A stretch of DNA of 64,000 nt from Calliopum simillimum (lineage: Eukaryota; Arthropoda; Insecta; Diptera; Lauxaniidae): NCBI GenBank assembly GCA_951812925.1, contig OX638368.1:16245187-16309186 (forward strand), in the 5' to 3' direction. A program made the translations under genes and the position numbers. Numbering within the stretch: the first letter of the stretch is position 1; every line of letters begins with the position of its first letter. The notes under the pieces were generated by a model. The model was not told the DNA's origin and made no database searches. It was given only the letters and a program-made list of their open reading frames with translations. Of this stretch, positions 45,224-57,079 are shown one piece after another.

Positions 45224-46206
45224 AAAATTTGCCGTGCATTGCGGATAAAGTTAAGTAAATGCAATGTAAAATAGGAAAAATTCCTTTTTTTGTTTTTCTT
45301 GTTCATATTCCAATGTTGGACACATTAGACTTCAGGATTAAAAAGAAACAATTTTTTTTAAATTCCAGAATAACCATCAAAAATCTGAAAGAGGATGTCA
45401 AAAAAATGAGCTGAGAATTTTGTAAAATTTTTGGAAGTGCATTTAGAGGTCGCTCAACGCAGTTTTTGTTTTATAACAATCGCAAAAAAGTTTGGAATGA
45501 GTCCTGAGATATGTCAAATATTTCGCCTAAGGTATAAAAAAATCATATCTGGAAACTTAAATCAACCAGATATTGTTTTTTTTTTTTTTTGGCTTAAATA
45601 CTCATTTTGGACTAAATGTTGCTCCAGAGTAAACATGAAATTACGCAATAAACATTTTTTAACCATTATATCTTGTCTTTTAGAATCTTTTTGACCCCTT
45701 TTCGAAAAGTGGGTTATAATAAGTTAATGTATTCTACAAATATATTCTACTTAAAATTTCGTGAGGGGTCACCAAAGACAAGAAATGCTTTAAACTTAAT
45801 AATAATGCATAAAAAATTTAATAAAACGCAATGCAATGCAGTGGTGCTTTTTCCAATACTCGTTACTTTTTTCACTGCCTTTATTGCTTTTAGGCTTCGT
45901 GTCCGCAAAACTCAGAACATTCGTTGCCTTTTTCACTGTCTTTATTGCTCTTCGCCTTCGTGTCGGCGAAGCTCATTGCATTTTTTTGTCTGCTGTCGTG
46001 CATCCATTCGTTTCGTGCGTTTGCTGTCTAGTGATGATTTTCGGTTTATTTTTTTGCGAATGTCTCATAGAAGCGTTTGAATGGACATCATGCACATCTC
46101 TGATATTTCTGCGGTTATCACCATCTGTTGCTCAACACTGAAAAATTTTAAAGTGCTTTCAGCTATTATTAACTGTTAAATGGCATAAATTATGCTAAAA
46201 ACGACA
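45224..46206. other. Spacer with a 62-bp tandem duplication
   Basis: TTTTTCACTG.CTTTATTGCT and TTCGTGTC.GC.AA.CTCA occur twice in tandem (about 45868-45985). A block at 45645-45720 resembles 63838-63905. The 135-codon frame here (45673-46080) is not convincing as a gene. Confidence 0.45.
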
Positions 46207-46209
46207 TTA

Positions 46210-46528
46210 GGGGCTGTCCATAAATTACGTCACACTTTTAGGGGGTGGGGTTTACAAATTTGTGACAAAGTGTAGCAGAGTGTAATGTTACACAATTCAA
46301 ATCGAAAAAATTTCGAAATTTTCAAGCATATTTTGTTCTCAAAAAAGCTTTAAGGATATTAAATCGCTTTATATAAAATGTAAAAAAAAATCCTTCAATA
46401 AATTTTAAGGTATAAAAGATCAGAGTGTGATGTCACAAAAAGGGGGCGGAGTCTATGAACATGTGACATGGGAGAGGAGGGGGGTCGAAAATCGTGAAAT
46501 TCGTGTGACGTAATTTATGGACAACCCC
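46210..46528. mobile_element. 319-bp MITE with TTA target duplication
   Basis: GGGGCTGTCCATAAATTACG at the left end and CGTAATTTATGGACAACCCC at the right pair with one mismatch, and TTA flanks both sides. A 3-bp TTA duplication fits the Harbinger group; this terminal sequence is widespread in arthropod MITEs. Confidence 0.88.
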
Positions 46529-46531
46529 TTA

Positions 46532-46898
46532 TCAATACCCTAGCCTCTGAAATTAAAAAAATATTTCAGGTAAAACAAAAAATTGCTGCTGAGGTTGCGA
46601 CATTCACACAACCAAACGCTTGGCGGTCGGATTTTCAAGGATTTGAGACACCCATATGGCTATTTCTTCAAAAAAACCGTAATTTCCACTCGAAAAAAAC
46701 AGGAAAAAAATGTTATTTTTTGGGGGTGCAAATAGTTGGAATAGTTTATAACTGTCATAGCAAAAATAAAAAAAAAAACATCTGGAACTTAGTTTCCAGC
46801 ATAACGATAACCAAATACATCAGAAATGACTATTATTGTTTTGTTTCGCCGTAAATACTTACATATATGTATCATACTGAAATTTATTTTTTTGTTTA
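46532..46898. other. Spacer, nothing recognised
   Basis: No frame, TIR or repeat I can support between the MITE and the next DINE-1 copy. Confidence 0.4.
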
Positions 46899-47645
46899 TT
46901 ATACCCTACACCCAGGGTATATTCACTTTGTCCTTCCGTTTGTAACGCAAAGAAGGAGGCGTGGCAGGTATAGAAAAGTATATATATTCTTGAACAGTGT
47001 CAGCTCCTGGCTGGCTGGCTGGTTGGCTGTCCGTCTGTGGAAATATTTTGTACGGGAAAACTATTCAAGATAATTCGTTGAAATTTGGGATTGAAAATGA
47101 GCGAAATCGGTCAACGGACACGCCTACCGCCCATACAAAAAATATATTCAAAATGCAACTTTAAGAGCATTTTTCACGAAAATGCAACTACAATTAACAT
47201 AAATACTAGGAATGGTAAGTGCAAGCTCTGGACAAAAACTAGGCGAATTCAGGCAAGAGGGCGTGGCACCTCCTATAAAGGCAAAAGTTTCAAAATGCTA
47301 TACTAAAAGAGTTTTTTGAGATAGTCCAACTAAATTTCACTCCAACACTAAGAACTATAAGTGCAAGGTCTGAGCAAAAACTGGGTGAGCTCGGACAAGG
47401 AATCGTGGCACCTCTCAAATAAGCAAACGTTTCAAAACACTATACTGAAAACGTTTTTTGATGCAATTCAACTAAATTGCACACAGATACTAAGAACTAT
47501 AAATGCAAGCTCTGAGCAAAAACTGGATGAACGTAGGCAAGAGGGTGTGGCACCTTCCATATAAGCAAAATTTTCAAAATACTGCAGTGTAGGGTATTTA
47601 ATTTTTGGCCAGGCCAAAGACAACACCCTTACTAGTTTTGAATAA
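46899..47645 (+). mobile_element. DINE-1-like element, full copy
   Basis: It has the start ATACCCTACACCCAGGGTAT, the GTTTGTAACGCAAAGAAGGA block, about three CAAGCTCTG...GTGGCACCTCC units and the end GTGTAGGGTATTTA...GGCCAGGCCAAAG. It is shorter than the 13189 copy because it has fewer tandem units. Confidence 0.85.
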
Positions 47646-48112
47646 TTTCTACTGCTTTTTTGTAAGTAAAGTGTTGCTCATAGCTTAGTTATTGGGATCA
47701 TTTAAAAGGTAAATTAATGCTTAAAAATAAAAAAGTTAAAAACAAAATCAATAATGTAAAATAAGAAAAAAATCACTTTTTGAAAATTCAAATATCTCAT
47801 GAAATAACCCAAATTTGAAGTTTAAAATTCTGCTGAACAGAACAGGCAAAGGGTAAAGTATTTTTTCTGATCTCAATTAAAACATTTGGTATTAAAAGAA
47901 ATTTAATGAGAATTCTCGAAAAAAAAAATAAATATAAAAAGGTATGTTGATTGGAACTTTTATTGTACTAAAATGACCGCCAAAGTAAAAAAAAAATGGA
48001 AAAATCCTATTAAACTTAATAGATTAAATACCCTCTTATCAAGCTCATATAATTGGCAAAAATCTATTCGCAAAAAAAGTTTTCTCCAAAATTCTAGGGT
48101 GACCCAAGAATT

Positions 48113-49507
48113 TTTTATTTTTTTTTTTTCTAAAATAAGTTGGAAAATCAGTTTTAAGCCTTTAACTATTGAGGGGTACATTTTAGACCCCCTCTCAGGT
48201 GCAATCTTTTGATAGCCCTCCTCTATTACCTCGCAGAAGCTTCGTAACCTTATGCGATATTATATCTACGGTAAAGCGAAGCTGCGGTACAGTGATTTTC
48301 CACTTAAATTAGCGTACAAATTCCAAAAAAAATATGTGTTTTTTCCGCTCACGGTAATTATTGCAGGTGTAGAAGAAATTTTTGTGACGAAATACAGTTT
48401 GTTTGGGCTATCTAAAGAAGTGTGATTTAACGCTACTGTGAAGCGATACATGTTTGTACAATAGGGGTGTTTTAGTGCACGAATTTTGAATTTGAGTTTG
48501 CAAAAAAAATTTTGGGGGTGGGATGAGGCTAAGGGTTGGCGCATCGAGATCAAAGTTGAGAGAAAAGGAGAAACAATTTACTTACAGCCCTACAAGAGGG
48601 GTTACCTCTGGAGGGTTCAAATGTATGACAGACCCACATTATTTTTTCTCGCCCAACATTTTTACCAAGCATACCTACCTCTTATCTCTAACCCCTAAGG
48701 GGGCTTCCATACAAAATTGACATTTTTTCCCAGGGTGCCCCTAGAAGGGTCAAATATAATTACGTAGAGATTAGTTAACTAGTAAAGTTTCAAGAAAGTT
48801 TAATGAAACTTTCTAAATTTTGAACTTGAATGTTGAAAAACTTGGTTTGAGTTCAATAATTGTTGCCGAGTACAGTGACGGTAATGCGATTTTGACCACT
48901 TCATGGCTTCTGTGTCGTTGGCCAATACTTTAATAAGGACAGTTATCTATGGTATATTTAGTAACCGTTAGACAGTAATGAATTATTCCATTTAAAAGTA
49001 AAATTTGACACTTTTTTACATTCAAAATTAGTGGGACGCAAAATTACGGTTTTTCCAATAATTGCTCATATGTATAAGCACACATCAGCACATTGTTATA
49101 GTTGATGATTCTGATAGCGGGGATTTGGTAGACGTGGGATTTAGTGTATCACAAAAATGCTCTTTCCATCTCTTTAGTTGGTCGTCCGCGGATTATAAAA
49201 GATTTCCGTTTATGTCGCTCGCGAGGTCGTTATATGACGAAATACATGACCTCAACTCAAGTACTATTCCAAAATATAATCAAAAGAAAGTTAACCATCT
49301 GAAATATAACCTTTCTTATTAGCGCAGGCTGATGTCCAGATAAACAGAAATATGTACAGATATAACTCGGACTACGAAAGTTAAATGAGAAACTGTAATT
49401 AAAATAATTAAGATATGGAAATCTTCTTCGTGTAACAACTGGAGGGCTTTCATTGTTTTCAGCTTTAGATCGACTAGTACATACTTATATAGCAGGAAGG
49501 TAATAGG
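48113..49507. other. Interior of the nested foldback element, nothing recognised
   Basis: It has only short low-complexity frames and no transposase motif. Confidence 0.4.
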
Positions 49508-49989
49508 CAGGGAGCCGGTGACAGTAAAACTGCACTTACACGGATTTTAAAATTTTTTGCATCAATCGATAGGGTTTGGTCATAGGTACAATTTAAGCCT
49601 GGTGTGCCAGGAATTATCCTGGCACTAGTATTTTTTAACAATTTTTGAAAATTGCATTTGCAGAAGCATTTTGCACTCATTCGGATTTTAATTTAAAAAA
49701 TGCCATTTTGTTGCACATTTTTTTTAATTTAAGAAAAGATTGGTGTGCCAACTGATATCCTGGCACAAAGGTCTGGCACACCGATTTAAAGAAAATAAAT
49801 GCAATGAAAAAAAATTTTTTTTTTTATTTAATTTACTCGTTTTTAGCTCTGCTTCGGTGTGAAAGCTCAAAACTTGACCAAAATAGTTGTCATACCAGTT
49901 AATAATATAGCTTCAACCCTCAGAAATAATAGGGATGGAGCCACGTCATTTTAAAATTATTATAACTGATTAAAGAAATATCATACAAG

Positions 49990-50305
49990 ACCACTTCGCA
50001 CTGTCTCAAACACCGAACTACACTAAAATGCAATCAGAAGCCTATAACAAACGAGATCAAACTACTTAAGTAGGGATGGATTGGTCATACTTTCAGAAAC
50101 CACACAGCGAGTCTGTCGACAGGCCTTTAAAAGGAGTCCGGAAGGCAGTAGAGGATGTGGTAGACATAGAACCACCTGGAAAAGGTCGCTGGATAAGGAA
50201 ATTCAAGAATAGAGAAAGTCATCGCAAATGATCGTGACAGATGGAGATGTTTTAGTTTGGAAATATTCTCATCCTAGGAGTTACAGGAGAAAACATACAT
50301 TTACT
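49990..50305 (+). pseudogene. Degenerate RTE-type LINE fragment
   Basis: It follows the 3' end of the 35965-36450 copy (GGATTGGTCATACTTTCAGA, AAACCACACAGCGA, TCCTAGGAGTTACAGGAGAA) with many substitutions and stops. It is older than that copy. Confidence 0.75.
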
Positions 50306-51297
50306 GTGGTTATCGTTGTGAACTAATAGGTTAGTGCTCATCACTGGTCTGAATGTAATTGGTATAACTATAAATAGCATTTTTTAAATTAAAATCCGAA
50401 TGAGTGCAAAATGCTTCTGCAAATGCAATTTTTAAAAATTGCTAAAAAATACTAGTGCCAGGATAATTTCTGGCACACCATGCTTAAATTGTACTTATGA
50501 CCATACCCTATCGATTGATGCAAAAATTTTGAAAATCCGTGTAAGTGCAGTTTTACTGTCACCGGCTCCCAGACTATAAGAAAATACTCGAAAAAATTTT
50601 GAATGTTTGTAACGAAAAACTTAACCATTTCGGAAATTGTCAATGGGTCACCCTAGAATTTTGGAGAAAACTTTTTTTGCGAATAGATTTTTGCCAATTA
50701 TATGAGCTTGATAAGAGGGTATTTAATCTATTAAGTTTAATAGGATTTTTCCATTTTTTTTTTACTTTGGCGGTCATTTTAGTACAATAAAAGTTCCAAT
50801 CAACATACCTTTTTATATTTATTTTTTTTTTTTTCGAGAATTCTCATTAAATTTCTTTTAATACCAAATGTTTTAATTGAGATCAGAAAAAATACTTTAC
50901 CCTTTGCCTGTTCTGTTCAGCAGAATTTTAAACTTCAAATTTGGGTTGGCACTAGTATTTTTTAGCAATATATTTCGAAAATAAATATCAGATATATATT
51001 GGACAGTGCTGTTTTGCTTAAACAGAAGACTGACCTATGTTTTTTTCTGTTTTTTAATAAAAAAAAAAAAAATTCTTTGCCCAAAAAAGTCCAGATCTTG
51101 TTTCTAAATGTACAGAGAAATTAAGATTTTTTTTTAAAGTCCAGGCAAAACTTAATTTGAACCTGGCATAACGAACGATTGGATATTCGTATGCAGAGGA
51201 GTTAAAAAAGTTCCGAGGGCGGATCAACTTGTTCAACAGTAACATGTCCAGAATTTTGATGTCGGTTTTTTATAATTTTCTTAGTATTTTAACTTAC

Positions 51298-51600
51298 ATT
51301 GTTTCCATAACTACGGTGGGGTTCTTATCGTCAGCCTTCATATCCTTGATGTTAGCCTCTAGTTGATCAAATCTTATATTATTGTCTCGTTATTTATTAA
51401 TGTTTCTTTCCATGTTATCCATGCGTTGGAGTAACTCTCTTAAGATGTCATTTTCATTTCTTGCTGAATCCTAAAAGAAAAAAAAAATGTTTCCTCAATT
51501 AAAGGATTTTTAGTATTTCGGATTTCCATACGTTGGCGTATGTTGAATTTGCCAAACTGGCAAGCAAAATAATTAAAGCTGTTGCAATTATCACAAACAT
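51298..51600 (-). pseudogene. 5' exons of a secreted coiled-coil protein, broken
   Basis: Exon 51600-51532 encodes MFVIIATALIILLASLANS followed by TYAN, a clear signal peptide. A GT-AG intron of about 60 bp (51531-51471) leads in frame to exon 51470-51298, which reads DSARNENDILRELLQRMDNM and continues with heptad-like residues to a good donor (GTAAGT). An in-frame TAA falls after RNINK, about residue 52. No further exon was found. The pattern of signal peptide, then short coiled coil, then donor resembles the 5' part of fibrinogen-related secreted proteins, but the diagnostic domain is absent, so the family is a guess. It may be a pseudogene fragment left by duplication. Confidence 0.55.
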
Positions 51601-51889
51601 TTTGATATATTTAGATGTACTGTTTTTCTCTTACTAAGTGAAAGTTTGAGATATGAACCATTTATGTATATCTGGTAATCACGTGTAAATATTTGAACAT
51701 GAAACTTAAAACATATGACGGCGCATTTCGCCGACAAAGCTTTTGTAGAATTTTTTGTCACAGTGATTGTATATTTCACGGTTTACATTCAAAGGACCGC
51801 TCCGAACAGAGGGCGGTGTTTGGTTAATTGTCCTTTGGCGGCACTTCTAGAAAGGCCCTACGTTTTTACACAGTTTTAAGTACCGCTTC

Positions 51890-52090
51890 ATGATGTGTCA
51901 AGCTCTGTATTAAAATTAAGAAAATTAGCACAAGAGGGCAGGGAACAACCCATATTTCTAACGATATACCGACAACGTACGTAACTTTTATTGCTTATTG
52001 CGACAATTTCAATTTTCAATTTCAACAAAAGCTCGGTAAACTCAGAGAAAAGGCGTGGCACCCTTCATACAAGCAAGTTATTTAAAATGA
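51890..52090 (+). mobile_element. DINE-1-like scrap
   Basis: GTCAAGCTCTGTA, CACAAGAGGGCAGGG and AGAAAAGGCGTGGCACC match the DINE-1 tandem unit. Ends are missing. Confidence 0.5.
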
Positions 52091-52489
52091 TATAGTAAAT
52101 CATTGCAGATGATCAAAATATAAATTAACAAATGATAGAAAAAATTCTGTAAAATAAAACTTCTGGTTTATATTTTTAATTTAGGCCTTTACTTTAAAGA
52201 TTTAGCTTTTTAAGCAAAACTGGACACTAAAGAATCACTAAACTCGATTTTAAAACTAATCTGTCAGAGAGATTTTAAAAATTCCTTCAAAAGAATGAGT
52301 TATATTCCATATATATGTTATCCTATAGAAAACGTATTATTTCTTATTTCAAAATTTAAAGATTTCCCAAACCAAAATAAACTTTTTCAAAATCAATTTA
52401 AAATTTTTCGAAGTCAAAGTAACTTTTCCTCTTATGAAGCATTCTTGTGTTAAATCGAAATGTTAAACTAATGAACACAGTTTCATAAC

Positions 52490-52735
52490 GATAGGTGAGA
52501 TAGGAGGTGTCATGCCCTCTAGTCTGAGTTTGCCTAATTTTTGCTCAGAGCTTGCATTTATAGTTCTTAGTTGAGTGAAATTTAGTTAGATTATCTCAAA
52601 AAACTGTTTCAGTATAGCGTTTTGAAGCTTTTGTTTACATGGGCACGTCCAAATTCGCCTAGTTTTTGCTCAGAGGTTGCTCTTACGATTCGTAGTATTT
52701 ATGTGTATTTTGGTTGCATTGTCGTGAAAAAATAG
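52490..52735 (-). mobile_element. DINE-1-like fragment, minus strand
   Basis: GTTTTTGCTCAGAG and CTCAAAAAACTGTTTCAG are complements of the DINE-1 unit. The LINE at 52738 ends exactly at its right edge, so the LINE inserted into this copy. Confidence 0.65.
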
Positions 52736-52737
52736 TT

Positions 52738-53760
52738 TAGATTAGTGTGGCGGTTTAGCGATGCAAACTAAAAACCTTAGGTATCACTAAACGTGCCATT
52801 TTGATACCAAGATATTTATAACCAGTTAGTCCTATTAAGGTAAGTGAGCTTGCAAGCAGATTTCGATGTCGACGATTTCGCTGAGTGCGAGTGAGTGATT
52901 TAAGTCTAGCTCTAGTTAGAGCTCGGCGGTCACAGAGATTCTTTCTTGTTTGCATCTAAGCAAATCCGACAGAAGAAGTTGAAAGGGATACCTAGTTTCT
53001 CAGCATGCTCGCCGATGGTCCAGTTTCCAGTGCAAACTGGGGTAATTTTGGCTATATTAATACGGTTAGTAGCTAGCAAATAGGAAGTTTTTGAACTGTT
53101 GTATGAAGACCAGATTGAACTGGGTATCCTGCATGTGCTTAATGCTTTCCAATTAGTGTTCGCCGCGGTAAAGTAATATGAGAAGATCCGCGCTTTTTTA
53201 CTAGACCTAGTGGGGCATGCACCAGCACCGCGCTGGTGACGTTAAGGGAGGAGCCATGCCTTGTCAGCTCGTAATTTTTTTCGTTGCCCTCGACGTCTCT
53301 ATGGCCTGGAACCCCAACGAGAGCAAAATCAAACCGACGTCCCAGTCTAACTAATTCTGCCTTGCAGTCTACTACTAATTTAGACTTTGTTATTGCTGAA
53401 TTTAGTGCTTTGATAGCTGCCTGACTGTCCGAGATAATTGCCACATTTTCGGAAATGGCATTATTCCCTAATGATTTGCAGGCTTCGCGGACGGAAAAAA
53501 GCTGGCTGAATCTGGCAAGCGAAATCTTGGAGTCATTGGTGTATATGGTGGTTTCAAAGTTGAAATTGACAGTGCCATCTTTCTACTGAGCTCTATCTGG
53601 AATCCATACCCGAAAGTTGTTATCAAAACTGAGTATGGGACAGGTGTAATATCTGTTGAGCTGTTAAGTTCGGTTTGCAGATTTTCAAGGATGGCAGAGT
53701 GACCATACGGCTTTGGCACCCAGGTAATATAACAGAACAAGAAAAGCCATTGTCATAAAA
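52738..53760 (-). pseudogene. RNase H-bearing LINE 3' part
   Basis: The minus-strand frame from 53444 reads VAIISDSQAAIKALNS, LVVDCKAELVRLGRR, VGVPGHRDVEGNEK and LVHAPLGLVKK, the RNase H domain found at the end of I/R1/Jockey-group pol proteins. Continuation upstream needs frame changes (53740-53468) and the tail (52955-52755) carries LTRTQRNRRHRNLLASSLTL. The reverse transcriptase core is missing. The 3' end CCGCCACACTAATC is shared with 43688. Confidence 0.75.
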
Positions 53761-53799
53761 CCTTATGTAAGCAGTATCAGATTTCAGATTTTTCCACCA

Positions 53800-54190
53800 G
53801 AGCTTTTATTCGGGCAAAAATGGCACACGAATCGGAAGTACGAAAAACTATTGTCAAAAGGAAGACGTTCAAAAAAATGTTTCGGAAACTAAAACCAAGA
53901 AATTTACACTGTAGACTTGCTAAGAAATGTGGACGTAAGTAATAAACTCAGATTGCTTGAAAGAAAAAGCCTTTTCATTACAATAGAATGGATTTGGAAA
54001 GGTACTTAACAAATAACGTGCTTTTATTGCCCAAAGACGCAAATAAGCCAAACTGTTCGGACTTCAGGCCACTTAAAAGATATTGGGGCCTTGGTCAAAC
54101 GAGAAATATAGGCAATAAAGCCAGTTGCCAAGGATGATAAAGATTATCGAGAAACTTGGCATTCAGCAGCTCGAAGGATATCATATCATA
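53800..54190 (+). pseudogene. Tc1-like transposase relic
   Basis: Frames read KRKTFKKMFRKLKPRNLHCR then PKDANKPNCSDFRPLKRYWG, and after a shift LVKREI, then AKDDKDYRETWHSAARR. PPNCP..RPIE.YWALVKR is a hallmark of one group of Tc1/mariner transposases. Stops and frameshifts are frequent, and no TIRs were found. Confidence 0.45.
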
Positions 54191-54199
54191 ATACCATTA

Positions 54200-55075
54200 A
54201 AATGATACAAAAAATAGAAAAAACTTAAAAAATAAAAATAATAAAATATGTATGTTTTAATATAAAATAAAAAAGCTTGATAAAAAAAAGGTTCAAAAAT
54301 GGATCTCATTTTTAAACTTGAACTACTAGTTCAGGAGATTTTTGAGTTTTGTGATGGACAATTTTTTCAAACGCAGCTCTTTACACCACAAACCAATATT
54401 TTTATAAAATTCATTTTGTAAACCAATAAATTCTGTGGAAAACAGTGCTAAAATAGTAAGGAGATGACTTTGATCACTAACACAGCATGCATGCTGCTTG
54501 AACTCAGTACAGTACGAAATAAGAGTAAGAAAAATAACAAACATAGCTATGTCAAAAAAAGGATGGTTTGTGCATAGCATACAACGTGCATTAGTCATAA
54601 CTGCTGGCAAAAAGATGAGGTTCATTTACAACATTTAATGTACCAAGAACAAACCTCGCGAAAGCTTCAATTAGCACAGACAGTTGAATTGCAGTTCAGT
54701 TATAGTTTGATTGCAGTGAAGAAAAGAAATGTAAAAATAAATTTATTCTAAACAACTCTGAACAACAAAAAAAAACATTTCAAGTGATAACATTTTTTCG
54801 TAGTTTTAATTGCATCACAGTCTAAAGCTCGAACTCATAGGAAGCGAATGTGGTTACTTGAATTTTGGTAACAGCATAATGTTATATATTAAACTTGAAA
54901 GAAAAATGAATGCGTTAGCCCTTAATCTATACTTAATATATACATAGTATGTTTGCATTTTTTTAAAAAAGTTAATTAAAATTTTAAATTATAATTATAA
55001 ATAAATCGTGAGGCCTTTATTATACGATAAGATGCAAAATAATATTCTTAAAGGAATCGTTAAATGCGCGTTTGA
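54200..55075. other. Spacer upstream of the CAP gene
   Basis: A 99-codon minus-strand frame (54625-54326) has an internal hydrophobic stretch (MFVIFLTLISYC) that could be a signal peptide, but nothing else supports it. Otherwise AT-rich with no repeat recognised. Confidence 0.35.
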
Positions 55076-55083
55076 TATATAAA
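55076..55083 (+). promoter_or_regulatory. TATA box of the CAP gene
   Basis: TATATAAA lies 40 bases before the ATG at 55123, so transcription would start near 55105 and the 5' leader is very short. Confidence 0.65.
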
Positions 55084-55122
55084 CGCTCAACTTAAAGTAA
55101 CACAAAGTTTTTCGATTTCAAA

Positions 55123-56180
55123 ATGTTGACACCAAAAGTTATAGTATTTGTCATTTACTCAATTTTATTTTATCTATTGGCAATGGCAGCTGAGACTGAC
55201 ATTAATTGGTGCAATACGACGGCGCTGTGTCCCAGTCAAGGAAAACATGTCCGGTGCAACAATACTGGCGTAAATATTTATAATCAAATGTAGTGTGCAG
55301 ATATGAACATATATAAAAAGAAATTTTTTTTATAATTTTCAGGATTTTTCACCAAATTGCACTGGTTTCTATGAGCTAGTTAATTTAGACATCTATATAT
55401 CTCTAATTCTGCATGAACATAATATGTATCGTAATTATATAGCAGGTGGTAATAATTCGTGTTTTTATCCAGCATGCCGTATGCCATTATTGGTAAGGAA
55501 CTTTGAGTTGTTTCTCTTATCCCTTAAACATATAATTTTTAACAGTACCATTTCTATATCATCTTTAGACTTGGGATACACTTTTGGCAGAAAATGCTGC
55601 ATTTAATGTTATGTCATGTAAATTCGGGCATGATTTATGTCGTAGTACCCCTGCCTATAAATACGCAGGACAAAATATTTACTGGGCATATACTTCGAAA
55701 ATGAATATGACATGGGCTGAGTTTTTTACAGAAGCGGTATATTTATGGTTTAATGAATGGAAGTCAGCTAACTCATCGCTTATGAATAAGTTTAGACCAA
55801 CTACGTAAGTATGTAAATAGATTTGGAATGGTATTAGAACAATAATTGGAATTAGAGCTAGAACTATTTGTACACATATGAAGGAATGAATGAATTTTGT
55901 ATTAAGAAATCAATTTTTTTTTTCCAGTCCACAAACAGGTCATTATACTCTTATGATGACTGATCGTAATAGTAAAGTTGGATGTGCATGTTTGAATAAT
56001 GTGCCTCAACCCGGCATACGTCAAGTGATTTTTACATGCGACTACACATCTACTAATATACGGGACTTTCCTTGCTATCAAACAGGTCCAGCAGCATCAT
56101 GTTGCAAGGAAAGAAATTATATATATAACAATTTATGTAATGACCGAATTGATCCAAATGACATATATTGGTATTATTAA
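55123..56180 (+). CDS. Secreted CAP-superfamily protein (antigen 5-like)
   Basis: Four exons, 55123-55269, 55343-55492, 55569-55804 and 55928-56180, join with GT-AG introns and phases 0, 0, 2 into 261 residues. Residues 1-22 (MLTPKVIVFVIYSILFYLLA and on) form a signal peptide. The mature part starts INWCNTTALC and has the insect antigen 5 layout: about 16 cysteines, ILHEHNMYRNYIAGG for the first helix, TWDTLLAENAAFN, HDLCRS, YAGQNI, TWAEFF...WFNEW, and the CAP signature GHYTLMMTDRNSKVGCA. It ends with FTCDYTSTNIRDFPCYQTGP and a Cys-rich tail. Family proteins are secreted, in flies often from reproductive or digestive tissue; function here is unknown. A TATA box is upstream and AATAAA lies at 56268. 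Intact. Confidence 0.93.
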
Positions 56181-56267
56181 ATTATTGCTGGCTATAGATT
56201 GAAACTTAAAAACTTGGAAAACATTTCATTAAATTCCATTTTATATATTTTTTCAGCAAAGCTAGAT

Positions 56268-56273
56268 AATAAA
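56268..56273 (+). promoter_or_regulatory. Polyadenylation signal of the CAP gene
   Basis: AATAAA lies 88 bases after the stop codon. Confidence 0.6.
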
Positions 56274-56435
56274 ATTATTTTGTAGACTTTAAATTAACCT
56301 GTGAATTATTATATGCTTTGGTGCGACTTGGGGTGAGTTGTCATTTTTATGAATATCATTTTGACAGATCCTATATGAAAACATTCAGATCGACCAATAC
56401 CGAATAAGCTGAAAGTTTAGGGTAGTTTACTTTAA

Positions 56436-57079
56436 CCCCTTGAGACCGAAGCCAAGACCCTTGTAGATATCGAAAAATTAACTTCGGATTCAGTGTTCCT
56501 GTGTTTTAATTAAGAAAAAAAGGTGGTCCGGAAAAGCCCCTTATAGCCGGAAATGGTGGAGTCATATTACACAGTGCAACAAAAAAAATCCAAACAACTT
56601 TTTAAATGCTGTTCCTGAAAGCACATGATGTTACTATGTAGAAAAACCCTATCTGTGTTTCGCTTGGTTGGCTTTAGGTCAAATTTTATAGTACTACAAA
56701 AAATGCTTCAAAACTGCTTTTTCAAAGTTGCCACGGCTATAAGTCGTAAACCGTTTGATATTTTGTTTTCCTATCTGCAACTAAGTTATAGATATAGACT
56801 AAAGGAAAGAAAATGTTCAATAAACTAACCCGAAAAAATTGGGTTTTAAGGCTCAAAATCACAAAAATTCCGAAATATTATACCATTTTTGGCCATAGCT
56901 ATAAAACTGTTCTTTATTTTTCTAAACAATTAAAACAAAATTGTAGCCAAGACTATACTGAACAACTCTCTAAAGCATGTCAATAGCATTCGAGTACTTC
57001 GTGATACTAATTTAAATTAAAACAGTGATGTATAAAAAAAATGCTTGGGGTCCTATGTGACCCCATCGGTCTCAAAGGG
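56436..57079. mobile_element. piggyBac-like non-autonomous element, 644 bp
   Basis: It is flanked by TTAA on both sides (56432-56435, 57080-57083). The ends are CCCCTTGAGACCGA and TCGGTCTCAAAGGG. A TTAA target with C-run/G-run ends is the piggyBac hallmark. The 67-codon frame inside has no transposase content. Confidence 0.85.

Larger units (their letters stand above)
47806..50946. mobile_element. Nested foldback element with two pairs of inverted arms
   Basis: The outer arms, 47806-48112 and about 50645-50946, are near-perfect complements (ACCCAAATTTGAAGTTTAAA outward). The inner arms, 49508-49703 and 50378-50573, pair as well (GGAGCCGGTGACAGTAAAAC outward). The region between the inner arms holds an RTE relic. 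GGCACTAGTATTTTTTA.CAA recurs at 49621, 50444 (complement) and 50947. No transposase seen. The mirrored short frames at 47960-48181 (minus) and 50545-50790 (plus) arise from the arms. Confidence 0.8.

Noticed and set aside
45673..46080. 135-codon frame
   Set aside because: It runs through a local tandem duplication, overlaps another frame of similar size and has no family resemblance.
47960..48212. Short frames matching one at 50545-50790
   Set aside because: They are inverted copies within foldback arms, not genes.
54326..54625. 99-codon minus frame with a possible signal peptide
   Set aside because: There is no splice, promoter or homology support; the hydrophobic stretch alone is not enough.
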